A DNA stretch of 36,134 bases from a virus: IMG/VR virus record IMGVR_UViG_3300035201_000025, positions 1-36,134 of that record; one strand, 5' to 3'. The notes beneath the pieces were generated by a model. The model saw only the letters and a list, made by a program, of their open reading frames with translations, was not told the DNA's origin and searched no databases. The position numbers and the translations under genes are program-made. This document shows, one piece after another, positions 24,916-32,777 of this stretch (the first letter of the stretch is position 1; every line of letters begins with the position of its first letter).

Positions 24916-25502
24916 GTGGAAAATTAAGACTTAGTGGGTCCACATCTGGGTATATAGAATTACAAGCTGAAGCTGTAGCTAATAACTCAACACTGACTAT
25001 CTCTAATGATGGTTTTGGTGGAGGTAAGGTTCTACAAGTAGTACAATCAATTAAGACAGACGCAGAAGCTATTGTAACTGGATTTACTTGGACAGATATT
25101 GATGATTTATCCGTAACAATTACTCCATCTGCAGCTACCAGTAAAGTTTTTGTAATGGCTGATTTCGCTTGTGGTTCGAGTAATGCTTATAGTATGAAAA
25201 TAAGATTATATAGAGGTAGTACTCATATCTATAAAGGAGATGATAGCGATGATTATGTATCAGTTACTAAGAGACTTCAACCATACGGTAATAGTAATGA
25301 TTTCTATAAACTAGAGAACGCTTCAATTGGTTTTTTAGATTCACCAAATACTACTAGTGCTACTACATATAAACTACAAGGTGCTTGCTATGGTAGCCAA
25401 ACAATGTATATTAATAGAACTTCTACAATGAACGCACAGAAAGCCCTTGGTTATGATAGTATCCCTGCATCAAGTATATCAGTTTGGGAGATAGGAGCAT
25501 GA
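24912..25502 (+). CDS. Beta-sandwich receptor-binding/fibre head protein, paralogue 2
   Basis: 196 residues beginning SGKLRLSGSTSGYIELQAEA, a typical fibre-head opening. It then has the same module as the upstream gene: VLQVVQSIKTDAEA, VTITPSAATSKVFVMADFAC, IRLYRGSTHIYKGD, IGFLDSPNTTSATTYKLQGACYG and YINRTSTMNAQK. Shared anchors (L-Q-V-V-Q, I-T-P-S-A-A, L-D-S-P-N-T-T, N-R-T) show common descent; variable loops between them are where binding specificity would change. It overlaps both neighbours by 4 bases. Confidence 0.8.
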   Translation: MSGKLRLSGSTSGYIELQAEAVANNSTLTISNDGFGGGKVLQVVQSIKTDAEAIVTGFTWTDIDDLSVTITPSAATSKVFVMADFACGSSNAYSMKIRLYRGSTHIYKGDDSDDYVSVTKRLQPYGNSNDFYKLENASIGFLDSPNTTSATTYKLQGACYGSQTMYINRTSTMNAQKALGYDSIPASSISVWEIGA

Positions 25503-25819
25503 TGGATATAGACGCCGTATTAAAAGCATATCCTAATGTCACAAAATGTAATTCAAAAGGTGCTTGGGATAAAGATGGTAATAAAGTTACTATTGACCAA
25601 TCTAAGATAGATACTACACGTGCAGAATTAGATAAAGAGTGGGATGATACTCAATACCAACGAAATAGAACTGGTGGTCCTGGTAGTGAAGATGGGAAAA
25701 CTAACTACCCTACTCTATCAGAACAATTAGATCTATTATATTGGGACAAAAAGAATGGTACTAACAAGTGGGTCGAAGCCATTGACAAAGTAAAATCAGA
25801 TAACCCCAAACCATCATGA
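25499..25819 (+). CDS. Small fibre-cluster protein, paralogue A
   Basis: About 106 residues from the ATG at 25499 (ATGATG; the second ATG at 25502 is equally possible and has better spacing from AGGAG). A longer reading from a non-ATG codon at 25484 is unlikely because it would lie inside the previous gene. Pattern: I-D-x-V-L-K-A-Y-P-N-V, then WDKDGNKVTIDQSKIDTTRAEL, then LSEQLDLLYWD, with C-terminal NPKPS. It is clearly paralogous to the gene at 26463 (A-Y-P-N-A-V, D-A-N-R-N-K-I-T-L-V-Q-S-D-I-D-A-A-R, Q-L-D-L-L-Y, Y-P-K-P-S). Such proteins recur beside fibre genes in marine phages. Possibly XkdW-like or a fibre-assembly factor; function unproved. Confidence 0.75.
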   Translation: MMDIDAVLKAYPNVTKCNSKGAWDKDGNKVTIDQSKIDTTRAELDKEWDDTQYQRNRTGGPGSEDGKTNYPTLSEQLDLLYWDKKNGTNKWVEAIDKVKSDNPKPS

Positions 25820-26418
25820 GTACATTAAATACAACTAACATCAAACATGCATCGTCTAGTAGTAATAACATCATTCTAAATTCTGACGGTACTTCTAGAT
25901 TTGGGCATGGTGTTATAGAACAATTCTTTTCTCCTTGTGATGGATCAACTATCGAATTAAGAACTGGAGATATAACTCTTGGGAATGCTAATTCTGAGTA
26001 CCATTTGACTACAACCTTTACTGATATAACTGGATCAACCATTACATACACACCTCCAGCAGGTACAAAACAAGTTATATATGAATTCCAATATCATACT
26101 GCACCTGTAGATAATGATAATGAATTTAGTACCCGTTTGTACTTAGATAGTGATGAGATAACTGATGCAAGATCTGCAATTAGATCTTACACATCAATGA
26201 GTAATTTAAATCAGTATAAATGGTCCTTTAATATAGGAGGTACTACTAGCACCTCAACAGGCAGAGTAGCATCTTGGACTTCATCTAAAACTATTAAATT
26301 ACAAGCATGTGAAAGATCTACCAGCAATGAAGTCGCAATGCATCAAACTGGTTTCCACGGCACATCAATAACTGATGTATTTGTTAGACCTTGTATTGGT
26401 ATAACTGCTATTGGTTGA
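25816..26418 (+). CDS. Fibre head/receptor-binding protein with marine-phage N-terminus
   Basis: 200 residues. The N-terminus STLNTTNIKHASSSSNNIIL is the common opening of cyanophage and pelagiphage fibre proteins (N-T-x-x-I-K-x...S-S-x-N-I-x-L-x-x-D-G). The remainder is beta-rich, with TTTFTDITGSTITYTPPAGT and QVIYEFQYHT, like the head modules above but without their L-D-S-P-N-T-T anchor. It begins with a 4-base overlap of the small paralogue upstream and is followed by 44 AT-rich bases before the second small paralogue, so each head gene seems paired with a small partner. Confidence 0.78.
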   Translation: MSTLNTTNIKHASSSSNNIILNSDGTSRFGHGVIEQFFSPCDGSTIELRTGDITLGNANSEYHLTTTFTDITGSTITYTPPAGTKQVIYEFQYHTAPVDNDNEFSTRLYLDSDEITDARSAIRSYTSMSNLNQYKWSFNIGGTTSTSTGRVASWTSSKTIKLQACERSTSNEVAMHQTGFHGTSITDVFVRPCIGITAIG

Positions 26419-26462
26419 TATTCTTTTTATTCACTTATCAAACTTTTAAAAATTTATAAATA

Positions 26463-26801
26463 ATGGGATTAGATCACGAAGCAATTAGAAAGGCATATCC
26501 TAACGCCGTCACTATTGATGATGGTACAGGAGCCTTTGATGCAAATCGTAATAAAATTACTCTTGTACAATCAGATATTGATGCAGCACGTACTACATTA
26601 AATACAGAGGCTGCAGCAGTTAAGTATAAAAAAGATAGAGTAGGTAACCCTTTCCCAGGAACAGGTGATACTGTGTATTTATCAGTCGGAGACCAGTTAG
26701 ATTTGCTCTATAAAGACATCGTAGCTGGAACAGTTACAGCAAGTGGTGGTTTTGCAACAGCAATAAAAGCAACAAAGGATAAATATCCTAAACCATCATA
26801 A
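26463..26801 (+). CDS. Small fibre-cluster protein, paralogue B
   Basis: 112 residues. Shares with the gene at 25499 the A-Y-P-N start, the N-K-I/V-T-x-x-Q-S-x-I-D-x-x-R-T/A-x-L core, the Q-L-D-L-L-Y segment and the terminal K-P-S. The intervening sequence is variable. The arrangement head gene then small gene, twice in a row, suggests a duplicated unit. No enzyme motif is visible. A role in fibre folding or attachment would fit the context but is inferred. Confidence 0.78.
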   Translation: MGLDHEAIRKAYPNAVTIDDGTGAFDANRNKITLVQSDIDAARTTLNTEAAAVKYKKDRVGNPFPGTGDTVYLSVGDQLDLLYKDIVAGTVTASGGFATAIKATKDKYPKPS

Positions 26802-26808
26802 AATATGA

Positions 26809-27219
26809 GTGAAAATACCAACACTAATAATACCTAAAACACCACCTATCCCAGACCCTCCTACAATCCCCTTGAAGGTGCCTTCGGCTCACATACCATC
26901 CTTTCCCCCTATAGTGGTACCTCCGAGCGATCTGGAGGCCCCTGAGGGGGTAGAGGCGGAGGCTAAGGAAACAGAGACACCTGTACCTCCTAAGATAGAT
27001 ATACCTATTATAGATATACAATTACCAATACCAACTGCTGAGGTTGTGGCAACTGCTACTTATGCAGCTGTAGCTGCTGTAGCTACTACCACACTTGCAA
27101 CACCTTTCTTTGATACAATTAAGAAGAAAGTTCAGAAATTCTTACAAGGCAAGATTGATAAATGGAAGGAAAACCGGAAGAAAAAAAGGGACTTATCCGT
27201 AAACTCAAAGACGGAATAG
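26809..27219 (+). CDS. Proline-rich protein with C-terminal membrane helix
   Basis: 136 residues from a GTG at 26809 (an ATG at 26805 is in a frame that stops after ten codons). The first 90 residues are proline-rich (KIPTLIIPKTPPIPDPPTIP, SFPPIVVPPSDLEAP). A hydrophobic Ala/Thr/Val helix follows (about 82-105: VVATATYAAVAAVATTTLAT) and then a strongly basic tail (KKKVQKFLQGKIDKWKENRKKKR). The layout, extended Pro-rich arm plus membrane anchor plus basic cytoplasmic end, recalls spanin or envelope-spanning accessory proteins, but no lipobox is seen. The end overlaps the next gene by 58 bases. I recall similar Pro-rich genes near fibre genes in cyanomyoviruses. Confidence 0.65.
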   Translation: MKIPTLIIPKTPPIPDPPTIPLKVPSAHIPSFPPIVVPPSDLEAPEGVEAEAKETETPVPPKIDIPIIDIQLPIPTAEVVATATYAAVAAVATTTLATPFFDTIKKKVQKFLQGKIDKWKENRKKKRDLSVNSKTE

Positions 27220-27467
27220 AGGACCAAGAAGCCCAAATCCAGATCCTTGGAACATTCGTCAGACTTGGCGTTGTCGTTTGGTCTGGGTTTATCATAACAC
27301 TCAACTATGTAGAATTACCAATGATCAAGAAAGCTGGTAACAGCGATATAACTTTTGTCGCGTCGGTCTTCACTGGAGCCCTCGCAACATTTGGTTTGAC
27401 CACTGGTAATAAAGATGGTAAAGGTAAACCCGTAAATTGTCCTATGGCTAAAAAGAAAGAAGAATGA
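27162..27467 (+). CDS. Small two-helix membrane protein, holin candidate
   Basis: 101 residues. A charged N-terminus (EGKPEEKKGLIRKLKDGIED) is followed by two hydrophobic helices: about 30-48 (FVRLGVVVWSGFIITLNYV) and about 62-81 (ITFVASVFTGALATFGLTTG). The C-terminal tail is basic (MAKKKEE). This topology and size match class II holins, which are frequently unrecognised in cyanophages, but no endolysin lies adjacent in the window. It overlaps the previous gene by 58 bases and the next by 4 (ATGA). An alternative is a membrane anchor for the neighbouring exported proteins. Confidence 0.68.
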   Translation: MEGKPEEKKGLIRKLKDGIEDQEAQIQILGTFVRLGVVVWSGFIITLNYVELPMIKKAGNSDITFVASVFTGALATFGLTTGNKDGKGKPVNCPMAKKKEE

Positions 27468-27835
27468 AGAAATGGCTTTTACTCTTAATGCTGTTATCCC
27501 CCACGGTAGCAAGAGCGGAATTGGTAACACCCAATTTCACCCAAGGCTCAATGCAGAGCACAACAACTACCACCCAAGAAATAACAGAGGAGATCTCAAC
27601 CACTACTTATGGGTCCGCCTTAAACAAATGGACTGGAGAAAACATCACTCATACTTCAGCCACCTCTGGAGGTATTGTAGATTCCGACTCGGTATTTACA
27701 ATCCATACAGTAGGAGATCCATTCACCCTGGAGATAACAACAAGAGCAGCAAGTCAAGTACTATCTCTAACAGAAGTAGAAAGAACCATCGAAACTTCTG
27801 CTACTACTACATCATTATCAGTCTTCTCACAATAG
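27464..27835 (+). CDS. Secreted Thr-rich virion-associated protein
   Basis: 123 residues. The Sec signal peptide KKWLLLLMLLSPTVARAE is predicted to be cleaved after ARA at about residue 18. The mature part is Thr/Ser-rich: LVTPNFTQGSMQSTTTTTQE, then GDPFTLEITTRAASQVLSL and a C-terminal TSLSVFSQ. I recall closely similar proteins in cyanomyoviruses, paired with the same downstream gene. The signal peptide implies periplasmic or outer-membrane placement in the host. The ATG overlaps the holin-like gene stop by 4 bases. Its entire length overlaps the long reading of the next gene in a different frame. Confidence 0.72.
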   Translation: MKKWLLLLMLLSPTVARAELVTPNFTQGSMQSTTTTTQEITEEISTTTYGSALNKWTGENITHTSATSGGIVDSDSVFTIHTVGDPFTLEITTRAASQVLSLTEVERTIETSATTTSLSVFSQ

Positions 27836-28386
27836 GAGTACCAGTATATGCTGAAGAAGGAGAGACCAAGAATGTATCAAATCCTGTGGCAGCAGCTACT
27901 GGAAACGTTACAAATCAAGCCGTACAATTCCAAAACAACGGAGCCCCATCTCGTCAGAGTTACGGCCCGAACATATCCTGTAACGGAGCAACGATGACCT
28001 TTAGCCCATTTTATATGGGCAATCATGTTCAGCCTAAAATACCGGCTGATCCTGACGGTTATGTTCTAAATGAAAACTGGGGAGCCCAATTAAATTTTAT
28101 GGTTCCCCTTGATGGCGGTATAGTTGAACAATGTAAAGCTATAGCAGCTCGTCAAGAAGAAAAGATGCAATTGAATTACGAACTTGTCAGAATTGATAAC
28201 TGTGCAAAACTCCAGCAAAAAGGCTTTATGCTTAGACCTGGAAGCCGTGTATATCATCTCTGTCATGACGTAATTCCAATTGCTGCTTATAAACAAGAAG
28301 TTAAAGAACTTCAAAACAATCCATTCAAATTAAACTACAATGACTTTAATAATCAAGCCAATCCTTTTAGCATTCCTAAAAAGTGA
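27472..28386 (+). CDS. Exported conserved phage protein; start uncertain, overlaps the previous gene
   Basis: The credible part is from about 27770: a signal-peptide-like stretch (basic NRSRKNHRN, hydrophobic YYYIIISLLTIGVPVYA, then EEGE). Next come VSNPVAAATGNVTNQAVQFQ, SRQSYGPNISCNGATMTFSP and FMVPLDGGIVEQCKAIAARQ, ending at IPKK. I recall this as a conserved cyanophage protein with Cys pairs (C195, C216, C246, C262 in the long reading). No ATG, GTG or TTG occurs in frame just before the signal peptide. The nearest ATG is 27631, and the longest start is 27472, both inside the previous gene. Either the gene truly overprints its neighbour or it uses a rare start (ATT/ATC near 27811-27817). 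Confidence 0.65.
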   Translation: MAFTLNAVIPHGSKSGIGNTQFHPRLNAEHNNYHPRNNRGDLNHYLWVRLKQMDWRKHHSYFSHLWRYCRFRLGIYNPYSRRSIHPGDNNKSSKSSTISNRSRKNHRNFCYYYIIISLLTIGVPVYAEEGETKNVSNPVAAATGNVTNQAVQFQNNGAPSRQSYGPNISCNGATMTFSPFYMGNHVQPKIPADPDGYVLNENWGAQLNFMVPLDGGIVEQCKAIAARQEEKMQLNYELVRIDNCAKLQQKGFMLRPGSRVYHLCHDVIPIAAYKQEVKELQNNPFKLNYNDFNNQANPFSIPKK

Positions 28387-28495
28387 TTCAGTAAAGCAAC
28401 TAGTAATAGATTTACTTTCAGCTTACGTAACAAGGACTGACAATAAACTTGATGATAAGGCTCTAGAAATCGTAAAAGACAAACTATTCAGTTAA
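28340..28495 (+). CDS. 51-residue conserved small helical protein
   Basis: Encodes a 51-residue protein starting MTLIIKPILLAFLKSDSVKQ and continuing LVIDLLSAYVTRTDNKLDDK, ending in LFS. It begins inside the end of the previous gene (47-base overlap) and stops four bases before the small-terminase start. The N-terminal half is an amphipathic to hydrophobic helix and the C-terminal half is charged. I recall nearly identical short genes in other cyanophages, which supports real coding. A membrane-peripheral role linked to the small membrane genes upstream is possible, but no function is known to me. Confidence 0.7.
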   Translation: MTLIIKPILLAFLKSDSVKQLVIDLLSAYVTRTDNKLDDKALEIVKDKLFS

Positions 28496-28499
28496 AACC

Positions 28500-28745
28500 A
28501 TGGCTAAGGCCAAAGAAGAGCAGTTCAATGAATTGCATAATCTTGTCACTCTTGAATTTCTTAAACGGGTCAAGAGTGGTGAGGCGACTACCCAAGACTT
28601 AAAAGCAGCCTGCGATTGGCTTAAAACTAATGATATTACAGGTATTGCTACTGAAGGGAATCCTTTAGATAAATTAGCTAGTGTAATACCAACAATTGAT
28701 CCATCGCTTATACAACGGAGAATGTATGGCAAAGTCCTCAACTGA
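28500..28745 (+). CDS. Probable small terminase subunit (DNA maturase A), gp18-like
   Basis: 81 residues: KAKEEQFNELHNLVTLEFLK, then RVKSGEATTQDLKAACDWLK, NDITGIATEGNPLDKLASVI and a terminal QRRMYGKVL. The E-x-x-x-R-V-K-S-G-E-A-T-x-x-D-L-x-A-A-x-x-W-L-K core is typical of small-terminase-like proteins in marine podoviruses, and the size equals T7 gp18 (89). It would recognise phage DNA and load the large subunit for packaging. It lies 2.2 kb before the large terminase, separated by two other genes, whereas in T7 only small lysis genes intervene. It overlaps the next gene by 20 bases. Confidence 0.75.
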   Translation: MAKAKEEQFNELHNLVTLEFLKRVKSGEATTQDLKAACDWLKTNDITGIATEGNPLDKLASVIPTIDPSLIQRRMYGKVLN

Positions 28746-28971
28746 AACATATCGAACAAATGCTAAGTCAAGAGCTAAGCATGTAAGGGATAATAGTCCT
28801 GGTGGTAAGTATGCTCATAGTAAAGCTTACAAGAGAGCCCACTCTAAAGCCCGTAGGAAGCTTGGAATCATGGGTAAAGGTGGTAAGGACGTTGTGAAAA
28901 GAAATGGTAAGCTGACGGGTACAGAGAGTGTCAAGATCAACCGCGGTAGAGGCGGTGCTCAGAAGAGGTAA
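28726..28971 (+). CDS. Very basic 81-residue protein in the packaging cluster
   Basis: The chosen start is the ATG at 28726 (MAKSSTETYRTNAKSRAKHV), preceded by GGAG; an earlier in-frame codon at 28696 lies deep inside the preceding gene and is less likely. About a third of residues are Lys/Arg/His, with HSKAYKRAHSKARRKLG and a Gly-rich GKGGKD, ending NRGRGGAQKR. This resembles small basic proteins that accompany terminase genes in many cyanophages, where they are unassigned. A nucleic-acid-binding role in packaging is likely from charge and place, but no defined fold is visible. Confidence 0.72.
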   Translation: MAKSSTETYRTNAKSRAKHVRDNSPGGKYAHSKAYKRAHSKARRKLGIMGKGGKDVVKRNGKLTGTESVKINRGRGGAQKR

Positions 28972-28973
28972 TT

Positions 28974-30950
28974 ATGGCAACATGGGAAGAAGAGTTTTTA
29001 GAAGGTGATGAGGATTCACCTAGTTACTCGCCTACTGCCCCTGATCCTACATTTGGACAAACTATCTTTAATGTTTTAGGTAATTTAAACGAAGCTAGAA
29101 AAGCTATACCAGAACCTCCTGATATTTTAGTAGATACAGTTGATTGGTTTTATAAAAATCATCCGGTTGGTAAATTAGATCAAGCAGTAGATTATGGAGC
29201 AGGCGAAATATCAAAAGGTATTAGTCAGCAAGATTTCCCTGGTTCTGATATAGTAGGACCAGCTGCAGGGATCGCTTTTTCTATTGCAGCACCAGGAGGG
29301 TTAGCAGGAAAAGCAACTGCTGCTTCTCAAATTTCTAAATCATTTAATCGGATTAATAAATTAAAAAAAGCGAAAAAAGTAGTAAATAAAATAGATTGGT
29401 TTTCACCATCAAGCGGTCAATTACAGCATGCTTTTGCTACTGCTGGTGTACCTAATAGTATCTTTTACAAAGGTGTTAATCTTTCTGATGATGCTAATTT
29501 ATCTAAGAACTTCTTTGAAGCTAGAGGACTAGATAGTTTCCGACAAAGAAATATTAAAGCCCGTCAAGAACGAGGCTGGGCAAATGCAGATAATTTAAAA
29601 ACTAAAACTCCTGATCCAAGTTGGCAGTTACCTAAGAATCAACTTGAAGATTTAGAAGAATTAGCTAGTGATTGGGCTAGAGAACAAGCTGACTTAATGA
29701 GGCAGGCTGGTAAATCAGAAAAAGATATAACTAAAACATTAAAGAAAAGATTAACTAAAGAATGGACTGACTCTGGAATAGAATTAGATGAAGAACTTTT
29801 CAGATTTGGTCAAGGTAATATGGAAGAGGTTTTACAACCTGGTTCTACTTCTAGATTAAAACTAAAAACTAGAAAACATATAGATGCAAGAGCTTTAGGC
29901 TCAGATCCTACACAAGATCCAGCTGTACAGCAATTCTTTAAAAGAGCGCATAAACAAGGTGCTCTAGATCCTGAATTTACCCTTGAATCTTATGGTAAAT
30001 ATGTTAAAGAAGGAGCTGCTTGGTCAGATAGGATGACAGTTGATATGGCTAAACATTTTGGAGGATCTAAAGCTAAACAAACTGCAATCAGTGATTGGAC
30101 TATGAAATCTGGTGCTTTAGATAAGGAGCATGCTTGGTCTATAGCACTTAAAGGTAGTAATGATTTCTTATCTCAATTCTATGGAAGTAGGATGCTTAAT
30201 CGTAGTCAAGGTAAACTCAATTCATTCACACGTGAAGTGATGAATATTTTAGGAGCTCCGAGTAATAATTTAGAATCTGCAACTAATTGGGCAGCTGAAC
30301 AGATGGCACGTAAATCTAAGAAAACATTTTATAATCCAGCTCAAGAGTTAATGCCTTCAGATTGGTTAAGAGTACAAGATGCTTTTGCGAGAGTACCTCC
30401 TGGCGCTTCTAAACATATACAAGAAGAAGTTGCTATGAAGGTATTGAGAGAAAGGGAAATAATTACAGCGTGGGCTAAGTCAGATTTACCTAAACGTCCT
30501 AAAGATATTAAAGTATTACAGGCTTATATGGAGAAAATATGGGAAATAGATGTACCTAAATCTAAATTAATCTTAGATAGAACTATAGGTGAACAAGCTT
30601 TCAAAAAAGTAATGAAAGAGATGTATCGAATTAAACCTCATAAAGGTGTTAAAAATAAAGGACGCCTTGCACGAAATCAATATGCACGTCATGAAGGTTA
30701 TTCTATCGCACAACCAGGCGCTAAATTTGACCCAGAGATGGGAAGAGTAAAAAGTAAAATAGAAGTTAGAGGAACTAAGGTACCAGATAAACGTAAATTC
30801 ATTGATCTAGGTAGAGATGAATTAAAAGTATTACCACGTGATGAAGCAGCTCAACGTTATGAATATATCAAATCAACCCTTGATAGATTAGATGAATTGG
30901 ATACTACAAGTAATCCGTTTGGTTTATCTGAAATGCAGGATAGATTATAA
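28974..30950 (+). CDS. Large unknown protein between terminase subunits, possible HNH-like nuclease
   Basis: 658 residues. The acidic/Pro-rich N-terminus is followed by a Gly/Ala hydrophobic stretch (about 95-118: GPAAGIAFSIAAPGGLAGKA) that could be membrane-active, then charged helical sequence. At about 383-414 there is D-x-E-H386-x7-G394-S-N396-x12-N409-R-x2-G413-K. This arrangement recalls the H...GG-x-N...N-x2-K-G spacing of HNH nucleases, though one expected Asn is Ser. The C-terminal half is basic and helical. It overlaps the terL start by one base. It may be a virion protein delivered with DNA or a packaging nuclease partner. I do not recognise the full-length family. Confidence 0.75.
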   Translation: MATWEEEFLEGDEDSPSYSPTAPDPTFGQTIFNVLGNLNEARKAIPEPPDILVDTVDWFYKNHPVGKLDQAVDYGAGEISKGISQQDFPGSDIVGPAAGIAFSIAAPGGLAGKATAASQISKSFNRINKLKKAKKVVNKIDWFSPSSGQLQHAFATAGVPNSIFYKGVNLSDDANLSKNFFEARGLDSFRQRNIKARQERGWANADNLKTKTPDPSWQLPKNQLEDLEELASDWAREQADLMRQAGKSEKDITKTLKKRLTKEWTDSGIELDEELFRFGQGNMEEVLQPGSTSRLKLKTRKHIDARALGSDPTQDPAVQQFFKRAHKQGALDPEFTLESYGKYVKEGAAWSDRMTVDMAKHFGGSKAKQTAISDWTMKSGALDKEHAWSIALKGSNDFLSQFYGSRMLNRSQGKLNSFTREVMNILGAPSNNLESATNWAAEQMARKSKKTFYNPAQELMPSDWLRVQDAFARVPPGASKHIQEEVAMKVLREREIITAWAKSDLPKRPKDIKVLQAYMEKIWEIDVPKSKLILDRTIGEQAFKKVMKEMYRIKPHKGVKNKGRLARNQYARHEGYSIAQPGAKFDPEMGRVKSKIEVRGTKVPDKRKFIDLGRDELKVLPRDEAAQRYEYIKSTLDRLDELDTTSNPFGLSEMQDRL

Positions 30951-32689
30951 TGACAAACGTAGTAACCGCCCTACAAGACGACTTCAAGCTATTCCTACAA
31001 GCCTTATGGCAACAATTAGATCTCCCACCCCCTACTAGAGCTCAATATGCTATTGCAGATTACCTGCAGAACGGTCCCAAAAGACTTCAGATTCAAGCCT
31101 TCCGAGGTGTTGGTAAGTCTTGGATTACTGGTGCTTTTGTGTTATGGACACTATTTAAAGATAAAGAAAAGAAAATAATGATTATCTCTGCGTCTAAAGA
31201 ACGTGCAGATAACATGTCAATCTTCCTACAAAAACTTATTATTGAAACTCCATGGCTCAGTCATCTTCAACCCAAATCAGACGATTCTCGATGGTCCCGA
31301 ATAAGCTTCGACGTCGCTTGTTCGCCTCATCAAGCCCCAAGCGTAAAGTCGGTGGGCATAACTGGACAGCTAACCGGAAGTCGCGCAGATTTGATGATTT
31401 TGGACGACATAGAGGTACCTGGAAACTCCATGACGGAGCTCATGCGTGAAAAGCTCTTACAACTTTGCACGGAAGCAGAGTCGATTCTTACCCCCAAAAG
31501 CGATAGCCGTATTATGTATCTCGGGACTCCTCAGACTACTTTTACTGTTTATCGTAAGTTGGCAGAGCGCTCGTATCGTCCCTTCGTTTGGCCAGCAAGA
31601 TATCCAAGAAAATCTAAACTCAGTCAGTATGAAGGACTCTTAGCACCTCAGATCCAGGAAGACCTCGATTCTGGTGCTGAAGAGTGGGGTGCAACAGATC
31701 CCGATAGATTTGATAATGACGACCTACTCGAACGTGAAGCATCGATGGGTCGTTCTAACTATATGCTTCAATTTCAATTAGATACGAGTTTAAGTGATGC
31801 AGATAAGTTCCCTCTTAAGATGTCTGACCTTATTGTCACTAGCGTTAATCCTAGCGAAGCTCCAGACAACTGCATATGGTGCTCAGATCCCTCAAACGTC
31901 ATCAAAGATCTCCCAACAGTTGGATTACCTGGCGACTACTTTTATTCTCCAATGCAGTTACAGGGAGAATGGACTCCCTACACTGAAACAATTTGCTCAG
32001 TTGATCCCTCTGGAAGAGGAAGTGATGAGACAGCAGCTTGCTACATCTCCCAAAAGAACGGGTTCTTATACTTGCATGAAATGCGAGCTTACAGAGACGG
32101 ATACTCAGACAGCACCTTGTTGGACATACTTAGAGGATGTGGAAAATATAATGCCACCACACTCCTCATCGAATCCAACTTCGGTGATGGAATAGTTGCT
32201 GAACTCTTTAAAAAACATATACAACAAACTAAACAACAGATATACATAGAAGAAACACGTGCTAACGTTCGTAAAGAAGATAGGATCATTGATTCGCTGG
32301 AGCCAGTTCTTAATCAGCATAAGCTTATTTGTGATCGGTCAGTTATTGATTGGGATTATAAATCTAATAAGGATTCAGCTCCTGAAGAGCGTCTTCTCTA
32401 TATGCTTTTCTATCAGATGTCTAGGATGTGTCGTGAAAAAGGCGCAGTTAAACATGATGATAGATTGGATTGCTTGGCACAAGGAGTCAAGTATTACACA
32501 GATGCACTCTCCATCTCCGCTAATCAAGCCATCATAGACAGAAAAAGATTAGAATGGGATTCTATGTTAGAAGAATTCGTGGAAAATCCTCAAAACTCCG
32601 CTAACCATCTAGTATTCGCTATGAATAAAGACCAAAGAGATAAAGCTAACGGTATAAATACTGGAAAAGAAGTCCCCACCTGGGTTTGA
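30950..32689 (+). CDS. Terminase large subunit (DNA maturase B), gp19-like
   Basis: 579-residue packaging motor ATPase plus nuclease, similar in size to T7 gp19 (586). Visible motifs: adenine/Q-type region PPPTRAQYAIADYL (26-39), Walker A-like FRGVGKS (51-57), Walker B LMILDD (148-153) followed by I-E, coupling motif YLGTPQ (189-194), RNase-H-like nuclease aspartate in ICSVDPSGRGSDE (D351), LLIESNFGDG, and C-terminal KHDDRLDCLAQG. All catalytic positions look intact. The middle of the gene (roughly 31250-32200) uses more C/G-ending codons than either end, a compositional patchwork like that of nrdA. A strong hairpin follows, closing the late operon. Confidence 0.97.
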   Translation: MTNVVTALQDDFKLFLQALWQQLDLPPPTRAQYAIADYLQNGPKRLQIQAFRGVGKSWITGAFVLWTLFKDKEKKIMIISASKERADNMSIFLQKLIIETPWLSHLQPKSDDSRWSRISFDVACSPHQAPSVKSVGITGQLTGSRADLMILDDIEVPGNSMTELMREKLLQLCTEAESILTPKSDSRIMYLGTPQTTFTVYRKLAERSYRPFVWPARYPRKSKLSQYEGLLAPQIQEDLDSGAEEWGATDPDRFDNDDLLEREASMGRSNYMLQFQLDTSLSDADKFPLKMSDLIVTSVNPSEAPDNCIWCSDPSNVIKDLPTVGLPGDYFYSPMQLQGEWTPYTETICSVDPSGRGSDETAACYISQKNGFLYLHEMRAYRDGYSDSTLLDILRGCGKYNATTLLIESNFGDGIVAELFKKHIQQTKQQIYIEETRANVRKEDRIIDSLEPVLNQHKLICDRSVIDWDYKSNKDSAPEERLLYMLFYQMSRMCREKGAVKHDDRLDCLAQGVKYYTDALSISANQAIIDRKRLEWDSMLEEFVENPQNSANHLVFAMNKDQRDKANGINTGKEVPTWV

Positions 32690-32737
32690 ACGATAGGACA
32701 TCTATACAGGGGAAGAGAAGGGTGGACTCGACCCCTA

Positions 32738-32777
32738 GGAGGAAGTCGTCGTCTCTTCGAGACAACACTTCCTCTTT
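32738..32777 (+). terminator. Strong nested hairpin after terL (late-operon terminator)
   Basis: GAGGAAGT (32739-32746) pairs with ACTTCCTC (32767-32774), with an inner GTCTC-ttc-GAGAC stem (32751-32763), then CTTTATT. An additional GGGT/ACCC hairpin precedes it (about 32720-32734). The trailing T-run is interrupted by A, so termination may be partial. Position at the end of the packaging genes fits the end of the late transcript. Confidence 0.7.

Noticed and set aside
25484-25498. Earlier non-ATG start for the small fibre-cluster gene
   Set aside because: It would lie wholly inside the previous coding sequence; ATG at 25499/25502 gives the usual 4-base overlap and a nearby AGGAG.
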